Assembly: GCA_016758965.1 (NCBI GenBank)
Contig: JAEPRB010000340.1
Location: forward strand, 1-34,256
DNA length: 34,256 nucleotides
Direction: 5' to 3'
From: Circinella minor
Taxonomy: Eukaryota > Mucoromycota > Mucoromycetes > Mucorales > Lichtheimiaceae
This document shows positions 9,396 to 19,860 of the stretch, one piece after another (positions within the stretch are counted from its first letter, which is position 1; each line of letters begins with the position of its first letter). A program made the position numbers and the translations under genes. Below the pieces are notes generated by a model, which saw nothing but the letters and a program-made list of their open reading frames with translations, was not told the DNA's origin and did no database searches.

Positions 9396-12300
9396 ATGCC
9401 TAACGCACGAAAAAAGAAAGCAGCTAAAAATGAAGACTTCAAGGTTAGATAACACACCATGTTCTTGTAATTTTTTTAAAAAAAAGTTAAATATTTAATT
9501 AATCCTTTTTTTTTTCTTTGTTGATTATTTAATTATTATTATCATAGAAAAAAAAATTAAAGATCGGAAAGAAAAAGGCTTTGCCTGATAATTTTACTGA
9601 CACTTCATTCCGTTCCAAAAGTAAGTTTTATCAAATAATTATGATTGAATCCATTCATTGTTTATATTTATATCAACAAATCTCTTATTTTTTTTAGGCA
9701 TTTCGCTTCCTAATCAAAGTATTACTGAGGATAAATCAAAACAAGTGACAACACGCAGAAACTTAACTCTGACTGATTTAGTTACTCAAGTAAAACATTA
9801 TAGTCCTGGTGTACGAAAAGGTAATATACATTAATAAATATCTAGTTGCTATTCTGTTTTTGTTATTATTATTTATAAAAAAAAAAGAATCATGAATTAA
9901 AAAAAATGGTAATAAAAAAATTTAGATGCCATACTTGGACTTCAAGAACTTTGTGCTACACATCCAGGAACACTAAATGTATCACTTGGTATTGTTGTCA
10001 ATGGTATATTAAAATTATTTGTTGATGATGTAAGTTTTATTTTAACAAATGTTCTATAATTCATAACAACAACTACTATTCTTAAACGTACATCTGACTT
10101 TTTTTTTAATAGGATCGAGAAGTGCGTAAAGCATTATTATCGTTTTTACAAGAATCAATGCCAACTATTGATAAAGTGAATCTTGCACCTTTTCTTCCAT
10201 TGTTAGTCATGTATACATGTTCAGCCATGTCACATATCTTTGAAGATGTACGATTGGATGCTGTTAAATTAATGGATTTATGGGTGAATCTTGCCTCCGC
10301 TGCAGTGGTTGACAAATTTTGGAATAAGGTAATAACAGAACTATTATATTATATATAGTCGAATTTTTCTTAATCTTTTCTTTATTTTCATCTCGCTTAG
10401 ATTGTTGGAATATATACGAGTTTTTTAATGGTCAATAGTGCCAATGCATCTCAAGCAACAAGGGCAACAAATACTGGAACGAAAATCACTAATATTGGAT
10501 CTGCTAAAGTTGCTGCTGCAAGGTCTCATCTACATCTCCATAAGGTAAAATTATTATATATTCAATAATCTTCTCTTCTATGCTTGTGTACTTGTATATA
10601 ATTGAATTACATTGTTTATGATGTTTTCTATTGGTATTTTGTAGAGCAAACTTGGACTTTTAAGTAGTTTATCCAGATTTTTGGAAGCAGGTCTTTCAAG
10701 GAATCGTCGAGAGCAGTAAGTATTCTCTTTATAGCTTTATTATTATTATTATTTTATAAAAAGTATTGAATGAATTATTTTATATACTATTAGTATGTGG
10801 TTCTTATTAGGTTCCTTGGATAATAAACGTGCAAGAGAAACATTCAAAAAACAATTAAAACGATTAAAATCATCTCGAGACTCCAACGCGATCAATTGTC
10901 AAACATCATCTAAAGTAAGTTTTATATATAATTTGATGATTTATATGAAATATCAACAAAATGTATATATAACTTAACTTACATTAATGATAATGGTAAT
11001 AGGTATCGTGTTATTTGACACATCCTGCAGCTGATTCAATTATCCCATATTTATCGTCTTCTAATTTACAAACGCTTAACTTATTCGAATCCTCCGGACC
11101 AAAAAATCAAGAGATAAATCAATCTTTTTCTTCTTTGTCAACTACATTAAAAACCAACGGAACAGCGGATGATTTTAATGTTCAGGTAAATGTTAGCTAG
11201 TATATTTAAATAACTTTCATTTGATAACACATATTTACGTTTTATTTGTGATAATTATTAATATATATATATACAATAGAAACTTATCGAAACGTTTCAA
11301 CCGGTATTAGTGAGCACGTGGCTTGAAACTGCTCCATCGGTATTTTCAGCAACAAACTCAATCACATTAACACCTGCCCTTGAATTATTGCAAGTCGTTT
11401 TAAAACTAACATTGATTCTTTGGCGTGCGTTAGTTAGTGGTGATGAAATTAATCAAGTGGATTCAGTATGGATTGAGAAGAATTGTTATCAGTTATTGAA
11501 ACATTTTACTGTATATTTTCCTTATGGTGCAGATACACTAGGTGATGGTGGGGCAAAGGTAAACAAAAAAATTCTATCATGTATTCATAGGATAGATAAA
11601 TATGTATACCTAAACTCATCATATTTATATACATAGGCTGATGCTGTATTACGTGAAATGAATATTGCAACCTGTGAATTGACATCCCTTCTTTTATTGG
11701 CCAAAACTACATATATTCAAAAACAACAACCAGTAACTGGACAAAAGCGACGACGACAACAACAACAACATCAAAATAATGGATCAGAAGGCATTAATGC
11801 TGAATTGACTGAAAAAATTGTAGATCATGTATTGAGTGTATTAGGATCACAGGTATATAAAAAAACATACATAGATTAAATTAACTGAAGTGATATATAC
11901 TAATTTCAAAGAGGTTTCGTTGTTATGCATGCAGGATAAAAATGGTGGGAAAATGACATCAATATCTGCTAATTTCAAAGAAAATGATTTAAATACATTA
12001 TTACCAGCTGTTTGGGGTTTTATGAATAGTCTTGATTCAGAATATCAATTTGAAATATTCAAGGTAAAAAAAAAATACAAAGATCAACTATTTAACAGGC
12101 TTTCTACTAATGATTATTTTATTTTTAGACATTTATAAATTATTATCATCAATGTAATGTAAATTCAAGTTTGAAGCGGATAGCATTGGAATTCTTGAGT
12201 AGTGTTTACTTGGTAAGAAAACGTAAGAGTATAGATAATCGAATGTTATATATATCTTAACTTTATTTCCTATATTTATATTAGATTCAATCTAATCCAA

Positions 12301-12571
12301 GTTATAATGGACGCTTTCATCTCGATGCACCTGAATATGAAAATCTTGTTCAAGGATGGTTTCGTACTTTACCAAAGACCTTATGGCAATTGAAAACAAA
12401 TCATATTGAAACGACCAGGGTAAGTTTATTGAATTATATAATGAGTATATTCAAAAGAAAGATAAATTTACTAATCAAATGGTTGATAATTAGATTATCG
12501 TTAATATCATGTGTGAAATTGCTAAGCGTGATACAAAGGATATTTTTAATAAAGAGGTATATAATAACTAT

Positions 12572-12604
<33 letters not shown>

Positions 12605-12945
12605 AAGAAATATTAATCAAAAGAGAAAAAAAAACTAACTGTTTTATATTTAGTCACTCTTGGCAACGGAAATGGCCATGGTTCCTTTTTTTCATGTTCA
12701 TCTTGCTTCTAAAGGTAGCACATTTTTTTTATATTATAATTTGACGTTTTTTATTTATTTATATTGTATCTTCATTTTCAATAGGATCATTATTTGGACC
12801 ATTTATTAGTTTACCCAAAGATATTCAAGATCGAGTACTTGAGTTTTTATATTATGTGGATAGTGGATCAGAGAAAATAGCAAAGGCTTTGTCTGAATGT
12901 AAAATTCGACAAGAAGAAATTTCTGTATACAGCGTTGGAAGTTGA
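9396..12945 (+). CDS. IPI1: Ipi1/TEX10-like pre-rRNA processing protein (Rix1 complex), 17 exons
   Basis: The exons are 9396-9443, 9548-9620, 9698-9820, 9926-10029, 10113-10328, 10401-10544, 10645-10715, 10794-10914, 11003-11185, 11280-11558, 11637-11852, 11935-12063, 12129-12212, 12285-12419, 12494-12556, 12654-12714 and 12785-12945. They sum to exactly 737 codons including stop. The N-terminus has the family signature: a basic KKKLKIGKKK block, DTSFRSKSISLPNQS, then GVRKDAILGLQELCATHP and the Ipi1_N region around residues 117-190 (DREVRKALLSFLQES, VRLDAVKLMDLWV). Ipi1 forms a nucleolar complex with Rix1 and Ipi3 that acts on ITS2 removal and pre-60S maturation. At 736 residues it is far longer than budding-yeast Ipi1 and nearer animal TEX10, with a long alpha-solenoid-like C-terminus. 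The complete splice model makes the family call firm; the exact C-terminal exons are less certain. Confidence 0.88.
12573..12604. repeat. (GATA)8 microsatellite in an intron of the Ipi1-like gene
   Basis: About eight tandem tetranucleotide units lie in the intron between exons 12494-12556 and 12654-12714, well clear of the acceptor. Confidence 0.9.
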
Positions 12946-13826
12946 ATTTGGCTATGCAAAATAAAAACGAGCTATGATTTTGATAATGGGCCACCTTTTC
13001 CAAATTGAGCTACTTCACGAAATTGGGCCATGTTGATCAAATTGAATTATTATTTACTTTTAAAAATTGACCAAATGCTTGGAACGTCATTGTGCTTGGT
13101 GATGTTATCTTCTATTATATCATATCGTCACATTTCAATGATCTTTTCTAAATAGGGTGGTTTTGTATATCGGCAAAAAGTAAGATGTGAACAATGTTAT
13201 ATTTATGAAGAAAATGGCTGCAAAAAGTAATCTATTATTATTAATCAAAAGATACACAGTTACAACAATAAAAAATTATTCACTATACATAGATAACTAA
13301 GCACTGATTTATTATTTTAAAATTGACACAAATCATTATATTACAATAAAACATTCGCTAAACTACATTGCTTATCATGGTACTATACCAGAAAAGCCCT
13401 CACGATAAAGAGTGCTAATAATCATAAGTTTTATGAACATAGGCACATTTCAATCATGGCCGATGTTTCGGCACCGCTAAAGTGAATGAGGCAGTGAAAG
13501 CTTTGACTATGACATGTTGCTGAGACTTAAACACGTAGCATAAAGCATAAGAGAGAAGAAAGTTCATACATAATTACCATCAATCTTAAAAAAAGTTATT
13601 GGTGTCATGGACTGCATCAATAGTGTCACAATGGAATAAACTCTAATGATAAAAGAAGTGGAAGAAAAACAGAAGGAAGAAATCCTAATGCCGGTGGCAA
13701 AGTCGATTGTAGAAACAAAAATGACAGCAAAACGCATCTCGAACAAAAATAGTTAATTACTTCAACAATGTAAATGCTCAAATATTACATATACAGTACG
13801 TACGATAGATAGCTAGCTATTATCAC

Positions 13827-13864
<38 letters not shown>

Positions 13865-13985
13865 GTTAAAAGTTCCAATCCATATACAAAATATAATTAC
13901 TAGAATAATCCCCCTTTTGCTTCGCTACCAGGGGCATTTCCTAATTGGGGACAATTAATTCTATGGTATCTGGGCCGATGTTTCT
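12946..13985. other. Intergenic, degraded; no intact gene
   Basis: At 12947-13080, directly after the Ipi1-like stop, there are imprecise repeats of an AAATTG(A/G)GC(C/T)A-type motif (about 12993-13002, 13018-13030 and weaker copies). At about 13590-13750 the + strand holds a coding-like fragment with one in-frame stop (IKEVEEKQKEEILMPV, then ETKMTAKRISNK) that I cannot assign. A run of about 29 T is at 13829-13857. GGCCGATGTTTC occurs at 13458 and again at 13973 in direct orientation. The impression is of old insertions. Confidence 0.5.
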
Positions 13986-15291
13986 TCACTAACCCCTTCT
14001 TGATCATCAATTTCATGTATTTTTCTGTCCAAGAGTACAACCGTTTCATCTTTTCTCAAATTGAGCACGGCATCCTTGGCGGACATATTTACTCGAGAAA
14101 AGTATACTGGAGCATTACAAGTATCTGTTTATCATTAAATTCCAATCAGAGAATTCAAGATTTCATACAAAAATTACCCCTACCTTGTCCCAACATTCGG
14201 TTATTATATGTGAGCCCATGTGCTTTGACAAGTGCGAAGACAATAGAACAATCGTCTGAATCAAATTGGATCATCTTGTTATTGATGACAAAATTCCAAG
14301 ACGACACTAACAAAATAAAGCAGCGACAACAACAGCTACAACTGATACTACTACAGGTTTGAAAACTTTAGAATTACACCATGTGATACTCGTATAATCT
14401 GTGATAACAATAACAACTTACAAGTATTACAAATAACATGTGCCATGGAACATCAAAACAAACTGCATAATGTCATCTGAATTTCAAGGCTTCTTTTAAC
14501 AACCTGCAGCGTTTGCATTGTGTGATACCAAATGACAAGGGACTTCAATTTGCCAAAGTACTTGGAAACTGTTCTCTGGTAAGCGATTTGGGTATCAATT
14601 GCAACAACGAAATACCCGTGGTGACTTTAAATGCGGTAGCCAAGCTTGATACAATAGAACGTCTTAAATTGACATTCCATCGTGAGATTGACATTAGTGC
14701 TATGAAATAAATATTAACCAACGACAACAACGACAGCAGCAGCAGCAACAACAACAATAGTAACATCAAAGACATTAATTTGAGACATATCTGTTTCAAC
14801 AACTGTGATGGTTTAGCAAAGAATTTAATGGAATGTCTGATTACAACACGACTACATGGTGTTGAATTAAAGGATGGGGATTCAATTCTATGGAATGTTC
14901 ATAAAGTCTTGCTGTAAAGTCTCACCAAAATGAACAGTATTGAGGGGGGATATTGCTATGATGAAGAAACAGAACACGAGTGGTTGATTGATTCCGAACA
15001 TACCTCAATACAGCCTATTATTACAGATTGCGAAAAATTATCTCAAATACCTACGTCAAATAATGCTCTAGTAGCTGCAAATTAATTTTTTGAAATTTTG
15101 AGCATATCTCATATGCATCCAATAATTTTGAGTGCTTCTTGTCTATCGCCAATAATTCACATCTTGATAGCTAACCATCCTCTTCTTTTTCAGCTTGAAG
15201 ATTTCTGCTACTGTTGTTCAATGTTGCTACTGTTGCCATTGCTATCTTATGACCGCGAAACCTTCATTAAATTCAACGTTAAAGAGAAATG
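13986..15291 (+). pseudogene. Leucine-rich-repeat (F-box/LRR type) gene remnant
   Basis: Coding-like segments in shifting frames run along the + strand. They include IKLDHLVIDDKI and GLKTLELHHVILV (about 14260-14395), VAKLDTIERLKLTFHREIDISAMK (to 14710), DINLRHICFNNCDGLAKNL (about 14775-14830) and a region with VELKDGDSILWNV (about 14860-14900). The spacing and hydrophobic pattern suit leucine-rich repeats of F-box/LRR proteins. A poly-Asn/Ser/Gln region sits at about 14725-14765. There are stops at 14376, 14710, 14917 and 15085 and several frameshifts, so no full-length product is possible. An intron-based rescue cannot be excluded for every break, but it would not remove all of them. Confidence 0.5.
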
Positions 15292-15333
15292 AAATCTAAT
15301 TACTGTTCATACTGTTGCTGTTTTTGCTGTTCA

Positions 15334-15643
15334 TTATTTATACATTGTCAATAAAGGTTTTTTTTCTGTATGAGAGTTGGTTAGAACTTTGTGTACGGTG
15401 GTATTGTTAGTGTAATCCAAGATCCGAACATGATTATCGACGCTTTTCATAATGATAAATGCTGTTTTGTCATGATGGTAGAGTTGAAAATGGGTGCTAT
15501 AGCATATTATCATTTACTAATCAGTTATATAGATCAGTTCACACTAATGCTGCTGTAGCGAGTTGCTCGGATGAAAATGATGCAAAAACATTCAGAAAGA
15601 TTTCTGCTGGTAGTTCATTAAGGAAGTCAATGATCGACTTCAT
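15334..15643 (-). pseudogene. F-box domain fragment with three premature stops
   Basis: From the ATG at 15643 the minus strand reads a clear F-box (FLNELPAEIFLNVFASFSS, then EQLATAALV). It continues V-stop-TDLYN-stop-LVNDNML-stop-HPFSTLPS. The three stops fall where F-box proteins usually carry Cys, Trp and Trp. After a frameshift near 15475 the frame continues with DKTAFIIMKSVDNHVRILDY to a stop at 15334. F-box proteins recruit substrates to SCF ubiquitin ligases; this copy cannot be translated through. It faces the LRR remnant at 13986-15291, which is on the opposite strand. Confidence 0.7.
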
Positions 15644-15875
15644 TTTTGTTTGACTATTGTCGATGTTGTTGCTGTTTCTGTTGCTTCTGACATGCTGTGG
15701 TCATTGTTGTAGTAGTAGTGTTCTTTTAACTACGTATATTGGTACCAGAACTTTCTGGCGTGTTGCTAATAGAAACCAACACCGCGTATTGCTTCTTTTT
15801 TTTCTTGTCCTTCTTTTCCTTCTTTCTGAATATCATCCTCTTTGCATTTACTTCTTCATACTTCGTCATTAATTC

Positions 15876-16314
15876 CTAAGCGATTGCTCCTTCCACTTTG
15901 AAGATTATTTTATTTGCTTCATAATCAGGATGATGTTGGTAGTTGGGATGGTCTGAAATCAGTTTACGACGGCATTCTAGACACATCATTTGGTCAATAC
16001 TGTCCAAACGACCACCTATTGGGCAGTGAACATTATTTCAAAGATTTTTTAGAACATAATTTCTGACAGGCATAGCAGGGATCCTTGTTATTGATAAGTT
16101 GTAACTCGTCAGTAAGAGAAACGTATGTCGACTTTGTTGCTACTGTTGTTGGTATAATAGTCGATGATTTTGAACCTGGTTCCTAAACAGTCAAAATGAG
16201 TTTTCTTTATTTTATGTTTGCATTTGCAAAGGTAGAACCAGGATCTGACTTTCTTTTGATCGAATTATTGGTGATTTTTGGATAAATTTTCTTTGCGTTT
16301 GATTTGTCATTCAT
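15876..16314 (-). pseudogene. Cys-rich (zinc-binding type) small protein remnant, frameshifted
   Basis: From the ATG at 16314 (MNDKSNAKKIYPK) through EPGSKSSTIIPTT (about 16182), the minus strand encodes DPCYACQKLCSKKSLK ending at a stop near 16036. One base out of frame it continues NVHCPIGGRLDSIDQMMCLECRRK to a stop at 15876. The CxxC..C..HC..CxxC spacing suggests a zinc-binding fold. A single-base shift (about 16035) and an in-frame stop between the first two pieces (about 16205) break it. The upstream stop could be inside an intron, but no donor gave the right phase. I do not recognise the family. Confidence 0.4.
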
Positions 16315-16481
16315 GTTTGGATAGTGAAAGTATCAAAAAGAAAAAAAAAAAGAAAACGCGCAGCTCTATTGGTGCGGATAAGCGACATATATATGCTATG
16401 CTGGCTAATTTTAATACACCGCTATGAATCGTTTAAAAAATCCAGTCATCTTCAAAACAGAAAAGAAAAGCTATAATGATA

Positions 16482-16917
16482 TGAGAATTGCTACGGACAC
16501 ACCACAAATAAAAGTTATCTAATAAGTTCTTGGACCATATAAATTATAGTAACAGCGTTATTAAACTAATAGCGCTTAATTGGCCACTCATATGCAACAT
16601 TAAAAGTATACATTATTCCTTGTTTGTCTTGTCTTTATAAGTGTTACAACTCCCCAGTTGTGTACATAATGATATAGTGAGAAAAGATAAGAAATATTGA
16701 CAGTTACAATAAAAAGTTGAGCTGCCAATATAAATCCATAAACATTTTTAAGTTATATAACGATAATAACTGTATAGATAATGTAGAATGCTGGTTGAAT
16801 ACAATGTAATTATATCAGATTACTTTTTCCCTTCAAAAAAAATCATAAAAGTGGGGTGTCTGTAAGAGTTGAAGTTATTTAATAGAGTATGTTTTTAGGG
16901 TGTCCGTGGCAATTCCC
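16482..16917. mobile_element. MITE candidate, 436 bp, TA-flanked, Tc1/mariner-like ends
   Basis: Inverted termini match at 16 of 19 positions: GAATTGCTACGGACAC at 16485-16500 extends three bases to 16503, facing its complement at 16897-16915. Both ends are bordered by TA (16480-16481 and 16918-16919). A third, weaker copy of the end motif (GGGGTGTCTGTA, 16853-16864) lies just inside the right end. The interior has no open frame, so the element would be non-autonomous. TA duplication and GGGTGTCCGT-type ends suit the Tc1/mariner superfamily. Confidence 0.55.
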
Positions 16918-17956
16918 TATTAATATATCTAATCTTCAATAACTAATATTAACAGTTGGAAGCAACCATTGACTCTCCTTTGTTGACATGTTTTTTTTGT
17001 GAGTTTAGCTCTTTCAAAAGTCAACGCATCTGTTTTTTTTTATTTATTAATTGGGCATTGTTTTCATTGATGGATATTATGGTTATTTTAGGGTATAGGG
17101 GTAATAAAGAGCTTTGCTATACGTAAAGGGCTTCCTATCTCAGAATTGAGTGGATAGCCTTTTATTTTTATGTGGTTTATCAGTTACACGATCCGACTGT
17201 TGATTGCTGTTGTGTATGTATTATGGTGAAATGTAATACTCGTTTGAGTATGCAGCAAAGTACCTACGTAAGATCTGTCCAGCCTTTCAAACCAAGACGG
17301 CGACAGGTGATTCTTGGTTATTCCTTTTGTTTCTTTCGACTCTTGAGTGTGTGTTACGTATGGTATGGTCAGCAAAGCACTTTTCGATTTACATGAGTTT
17401 AACTCAAGGTGAAGTACGTATCAATTATGATAAGTAGTAAGTCATTTAATTGTTGTAAGCAAGTATCTATTATTTTACATTTTGCATTTAGATTTTAGAA
17501 CTGGTCATTTAACATTGTATATTATTTCCCAAATGTAAGGGACCAAGGAGATAATATGAAACACGGCCGAAATGTTTCCCCGTAACCGAATTAAAACTTA
17601 AAAAAAAATCTTTAAAGTATGGTATAGCATTAGTCCGCGTGTGAGAGTGTTACCAATCCATGAAACAGACAAGCAAAAAAAAAAAAAAGGAATTGGTAAA
17701 AGTAATTGGTTTTATTATTACATAAAAGAGATAATTTAAATAAGGTCAAAAGAAAAATTTAATGACAGGAGCATATTTTTTTTTTTTTCGATCCCATTAC
17801 ATCACGTTACTTTTTTTTTTCCTTTGATTCCGATAGGTTGCATCATATTGCGCAATACCAAACTTTATACTATAAATTAATCTTTTACATTTATTTTGTT
17901 TAAACGCGTTTTCTTCTTCTTCTTCACTCTTCTTAAATATTTATACTTTATTATTA

Positions 17957-17981
17957 ACAACAACAACAACAACAACAACAA
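17957..17981 (+). repeat. (CAA)n run forming the 5' leader of the sulfotransferase-family gene
   Basis: About eight CAA units end two bases before the ATG at 17983. A CAA-repeat leader is unstructured and often associated with efficient scanning; that effect is inferred. Confidence 0.8.
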
Positions 17982-17982
17982 A

Positions 17983-18961
17983 ATGGCTCCTCTTAAAATT
18001 ATTGGTGTTGGATATGGAAGAACAGGTGCGAATAATTGATCAATTACTATCTAATTTTTTTTTTTTATAAACAAATAAACGTTATTTATACATATCAATA
18101 TATTCCAGGAACCGAAAGCTTAAGAGTAGCATTAAACATGCTTGGGTAATAATAATACATTGAATCAACTAGATATGATACGTATTTATATGTTGACAAA
18201 ATGTTGATATATATTTTTATGTACTACAGATACAATACTCATCATATGCGTGAAATGTTTAATCGTGATGGTCATCCAGAAGTTTTTCAAGAAGCTTATG
18301 AACATCCAGATAATGAGATTGATTGGGATATGCTTTATGATGGTTTTGATGCTGCTGTAGATTGGTAAATAATAAGAATCTTTTTATTTATATATAATAA
18401 AAGTGTTAAATATTAATAATAATAAAAACTTTAGGCCAACAGCTGAATTTTTAGAACCACTTATGAAAAAATATCCCGATGCAAAAATTCTTTTAACAGA
18501 ACGTGATTTTGAAAGTTGGTATAAATCTGTATCTAATACTTTACATCCAATGGCAACCCAAGTTATGAAATCATCGGATTCTGAGTATATGAGGTAACTT
18601 TACCTATATAGATATAATATATAATTATTTGATACTTACTTTATATGATAATAAATTATATAGGCGTATACATAGTATGGTTTCTACTATTGCTATGAAT
18701 GGTGATATAGCAGATCCTAAAAGATTTCAAAACAAAGAAGATATCAAGAAAAAATTTGAAGAACATTATAATAAGGTGAAAAGAATTGTACCTAAAGATC
18801 GTCTTTTAGTTCTTCAACTTGGTGAAGGTTGGAATAGATTATGTGAATTTCTTGATAAACCAATACCTAATGAACCTTATCCACGTACTAATTCTACTAA
18901 AGAATTACAAGAATCAGTTGAAAAAATTTATGAACAATTGAAAGAAAAAGAATTAAATTAA
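17983..18961 (+). CDS. P-loop sulfotransferase-family protein (Sulfotransfer_4 type), 5 exons
   Basis: Exons 17983-18025, 18109-18145, 18230-18364, 18435-18593 and 18664-18961 join to 223 residues. The N-terminal IIGVGYGRTGTESL (residues 6-19) is the 5'-phosphosulfate-binding loop of this family. A second cofactor segment is ILLTERDFESWYKS (residues 90-103), in which the Arg and a later Ser would contact the 3'-phosphate of PAPS. FDAAVDWP (about 66-73) is a conserved family stretch, and the C-terminus is Lys/Glu rich. Members are common in fungi as P-loop NTPase-like proteins, usually of unknown acceptor. The start is supported by the immediate P-loop and by the unstructured (CAA)n leader. 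The next gene begins only 69 bp after the stop on the same strand. Confidence 0.85.
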
Positions 18962-19030
18962 AGCAACTCCGTTAAAACAAATATATTTTTCTTGTTTTCT
19001 TGAATAAAACTTTACATTCATTAAATAATC

Positions 19031-19830
19031 ATGAGAAAAAAAGAATTTGTTTTACCACCTAAATTCTCAGATGGTATTAATGGTGAACAATTAGCAATAG
19101 AACAAGGTTTTGAATTATATTCTTATCATAATAGAGATGATCATTATGAAGGAAAAACATGGTTTAGAAATATACCAAGACGTGTTTTTGAAAAGTATGG
19201 GTGATAAAAAAAAAATTATTGATTATACAGCTATTTCTCATACTTTTTTTTTTTATTTATTTAAAAAGAAAAGGGATGGAAATGAAAGGATTACCAAAAG
19301 GTTATGCTTTAGGAGGAAAAACAGATTCTACTGGTCGTATTAATAGATATATTTTTGGTAAGTTGTTATAAATTATATAATATTTTAAGGATATATATAT
19401 ATATTTAATTTATTTATTATAAAAGGACATCCAAGTAAAAAAACGTATCGTTCATCAAGTAAGTTTAAACATTATTGGAAATAATATATAATAATATACG
19501 TATAATAATATATATTCTTTATACGTAGCTGAATTTGCTCCACATATTAAATGGCTTTATCAAGATAAAAATAAACGTAAAGAGTGTGAATGTCATTTAT
19601 GTATTGATTCTTTAAAAAAGAAAATACAAGTTAAATCAAAAATGAAAGAACAAAAAATAATTAAAAACAATCCTAATGAACAACAACAAACAAAACATAA
19701 ACTCAATAATAAAATACGTAATGTATCTTATGTATATATCGAATCACCACCTAATCGAAAAGATTTACCTATACCTGATTATATTGATATCCCTGAATTA
19801 ATTTTACCAACACATCATTGTTTATCTTAA
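19031..19830 (+). CDS. Small Clr2-like transcription-silencing protein, 4 exons
   Basis: Exons 19031-19194, 19269-19357, 19426-19458 and 19529-19830 join to 195 residues. The core GLPKGYALGGKTD, followed by RYIFGHPSKKTYRSS and TEFAPHIKWLY, matches the pattern of the Clr2 transcription-silencing domain (LP-GY ... GHPSG--FRS--EF--H--WL). Clr2 is a subunit of the SHREC histone deacetylase/remodeller complex in fission yeast. This protein carries little else: an N-terminal KTWFRNIPRRVFEK segment, then a Lys/Asn/Gln-rich linker and a proline-rich tail (ESPPNRKDLPIPDY). It is therefore much shorter than S. pombe Clr2. The AAAAAG acceptor at 19268 is weak, but it is the only one that keeps frame. 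It ends 30 bp from the convergent TRAX gene. Confidence 0.7.
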
Positions 19831-19860
19831 TTAAAATATATTAATATTTTATTATTATTA

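Larger units (their letters stand above)
16315..17982. other. Intergenic; only the MITE candidate and the sulfotransferase upstream region
   Basis: Apart from the inverted-repeat element at 16482-16917 I find no credible gene. A 74-codon open frame at 17172 has no coding character and overlaps an equally long frame on the other strand. The last 60 bp before 17983 are a CT-rich tract, then (CAA)n (about 17957-17981), forming the promoter/leader of the next gene. Confidence 0.5.

Noticed and set aside
13458..13984. Direct repeats GGCCGATGTTTC as ends of an insertion
   Set aside because: Twelve bases, no target duplication, and no coherent content between them; too weak to call an element.
3242..16422. 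Shared 13-mer TTTAATACACCGC at 3242-3254 and 16410-16422
   Set aside because: Several chance 13-mer matches are expected in 34 kb of AT-rich DNA, and the flanks do not extend the match convincingly.
17172..17396. Open frame of 74 codons on the + strand
   Set aside because: An equally long frame lies opposite, there is no splice context, and the composition is not protein-like.
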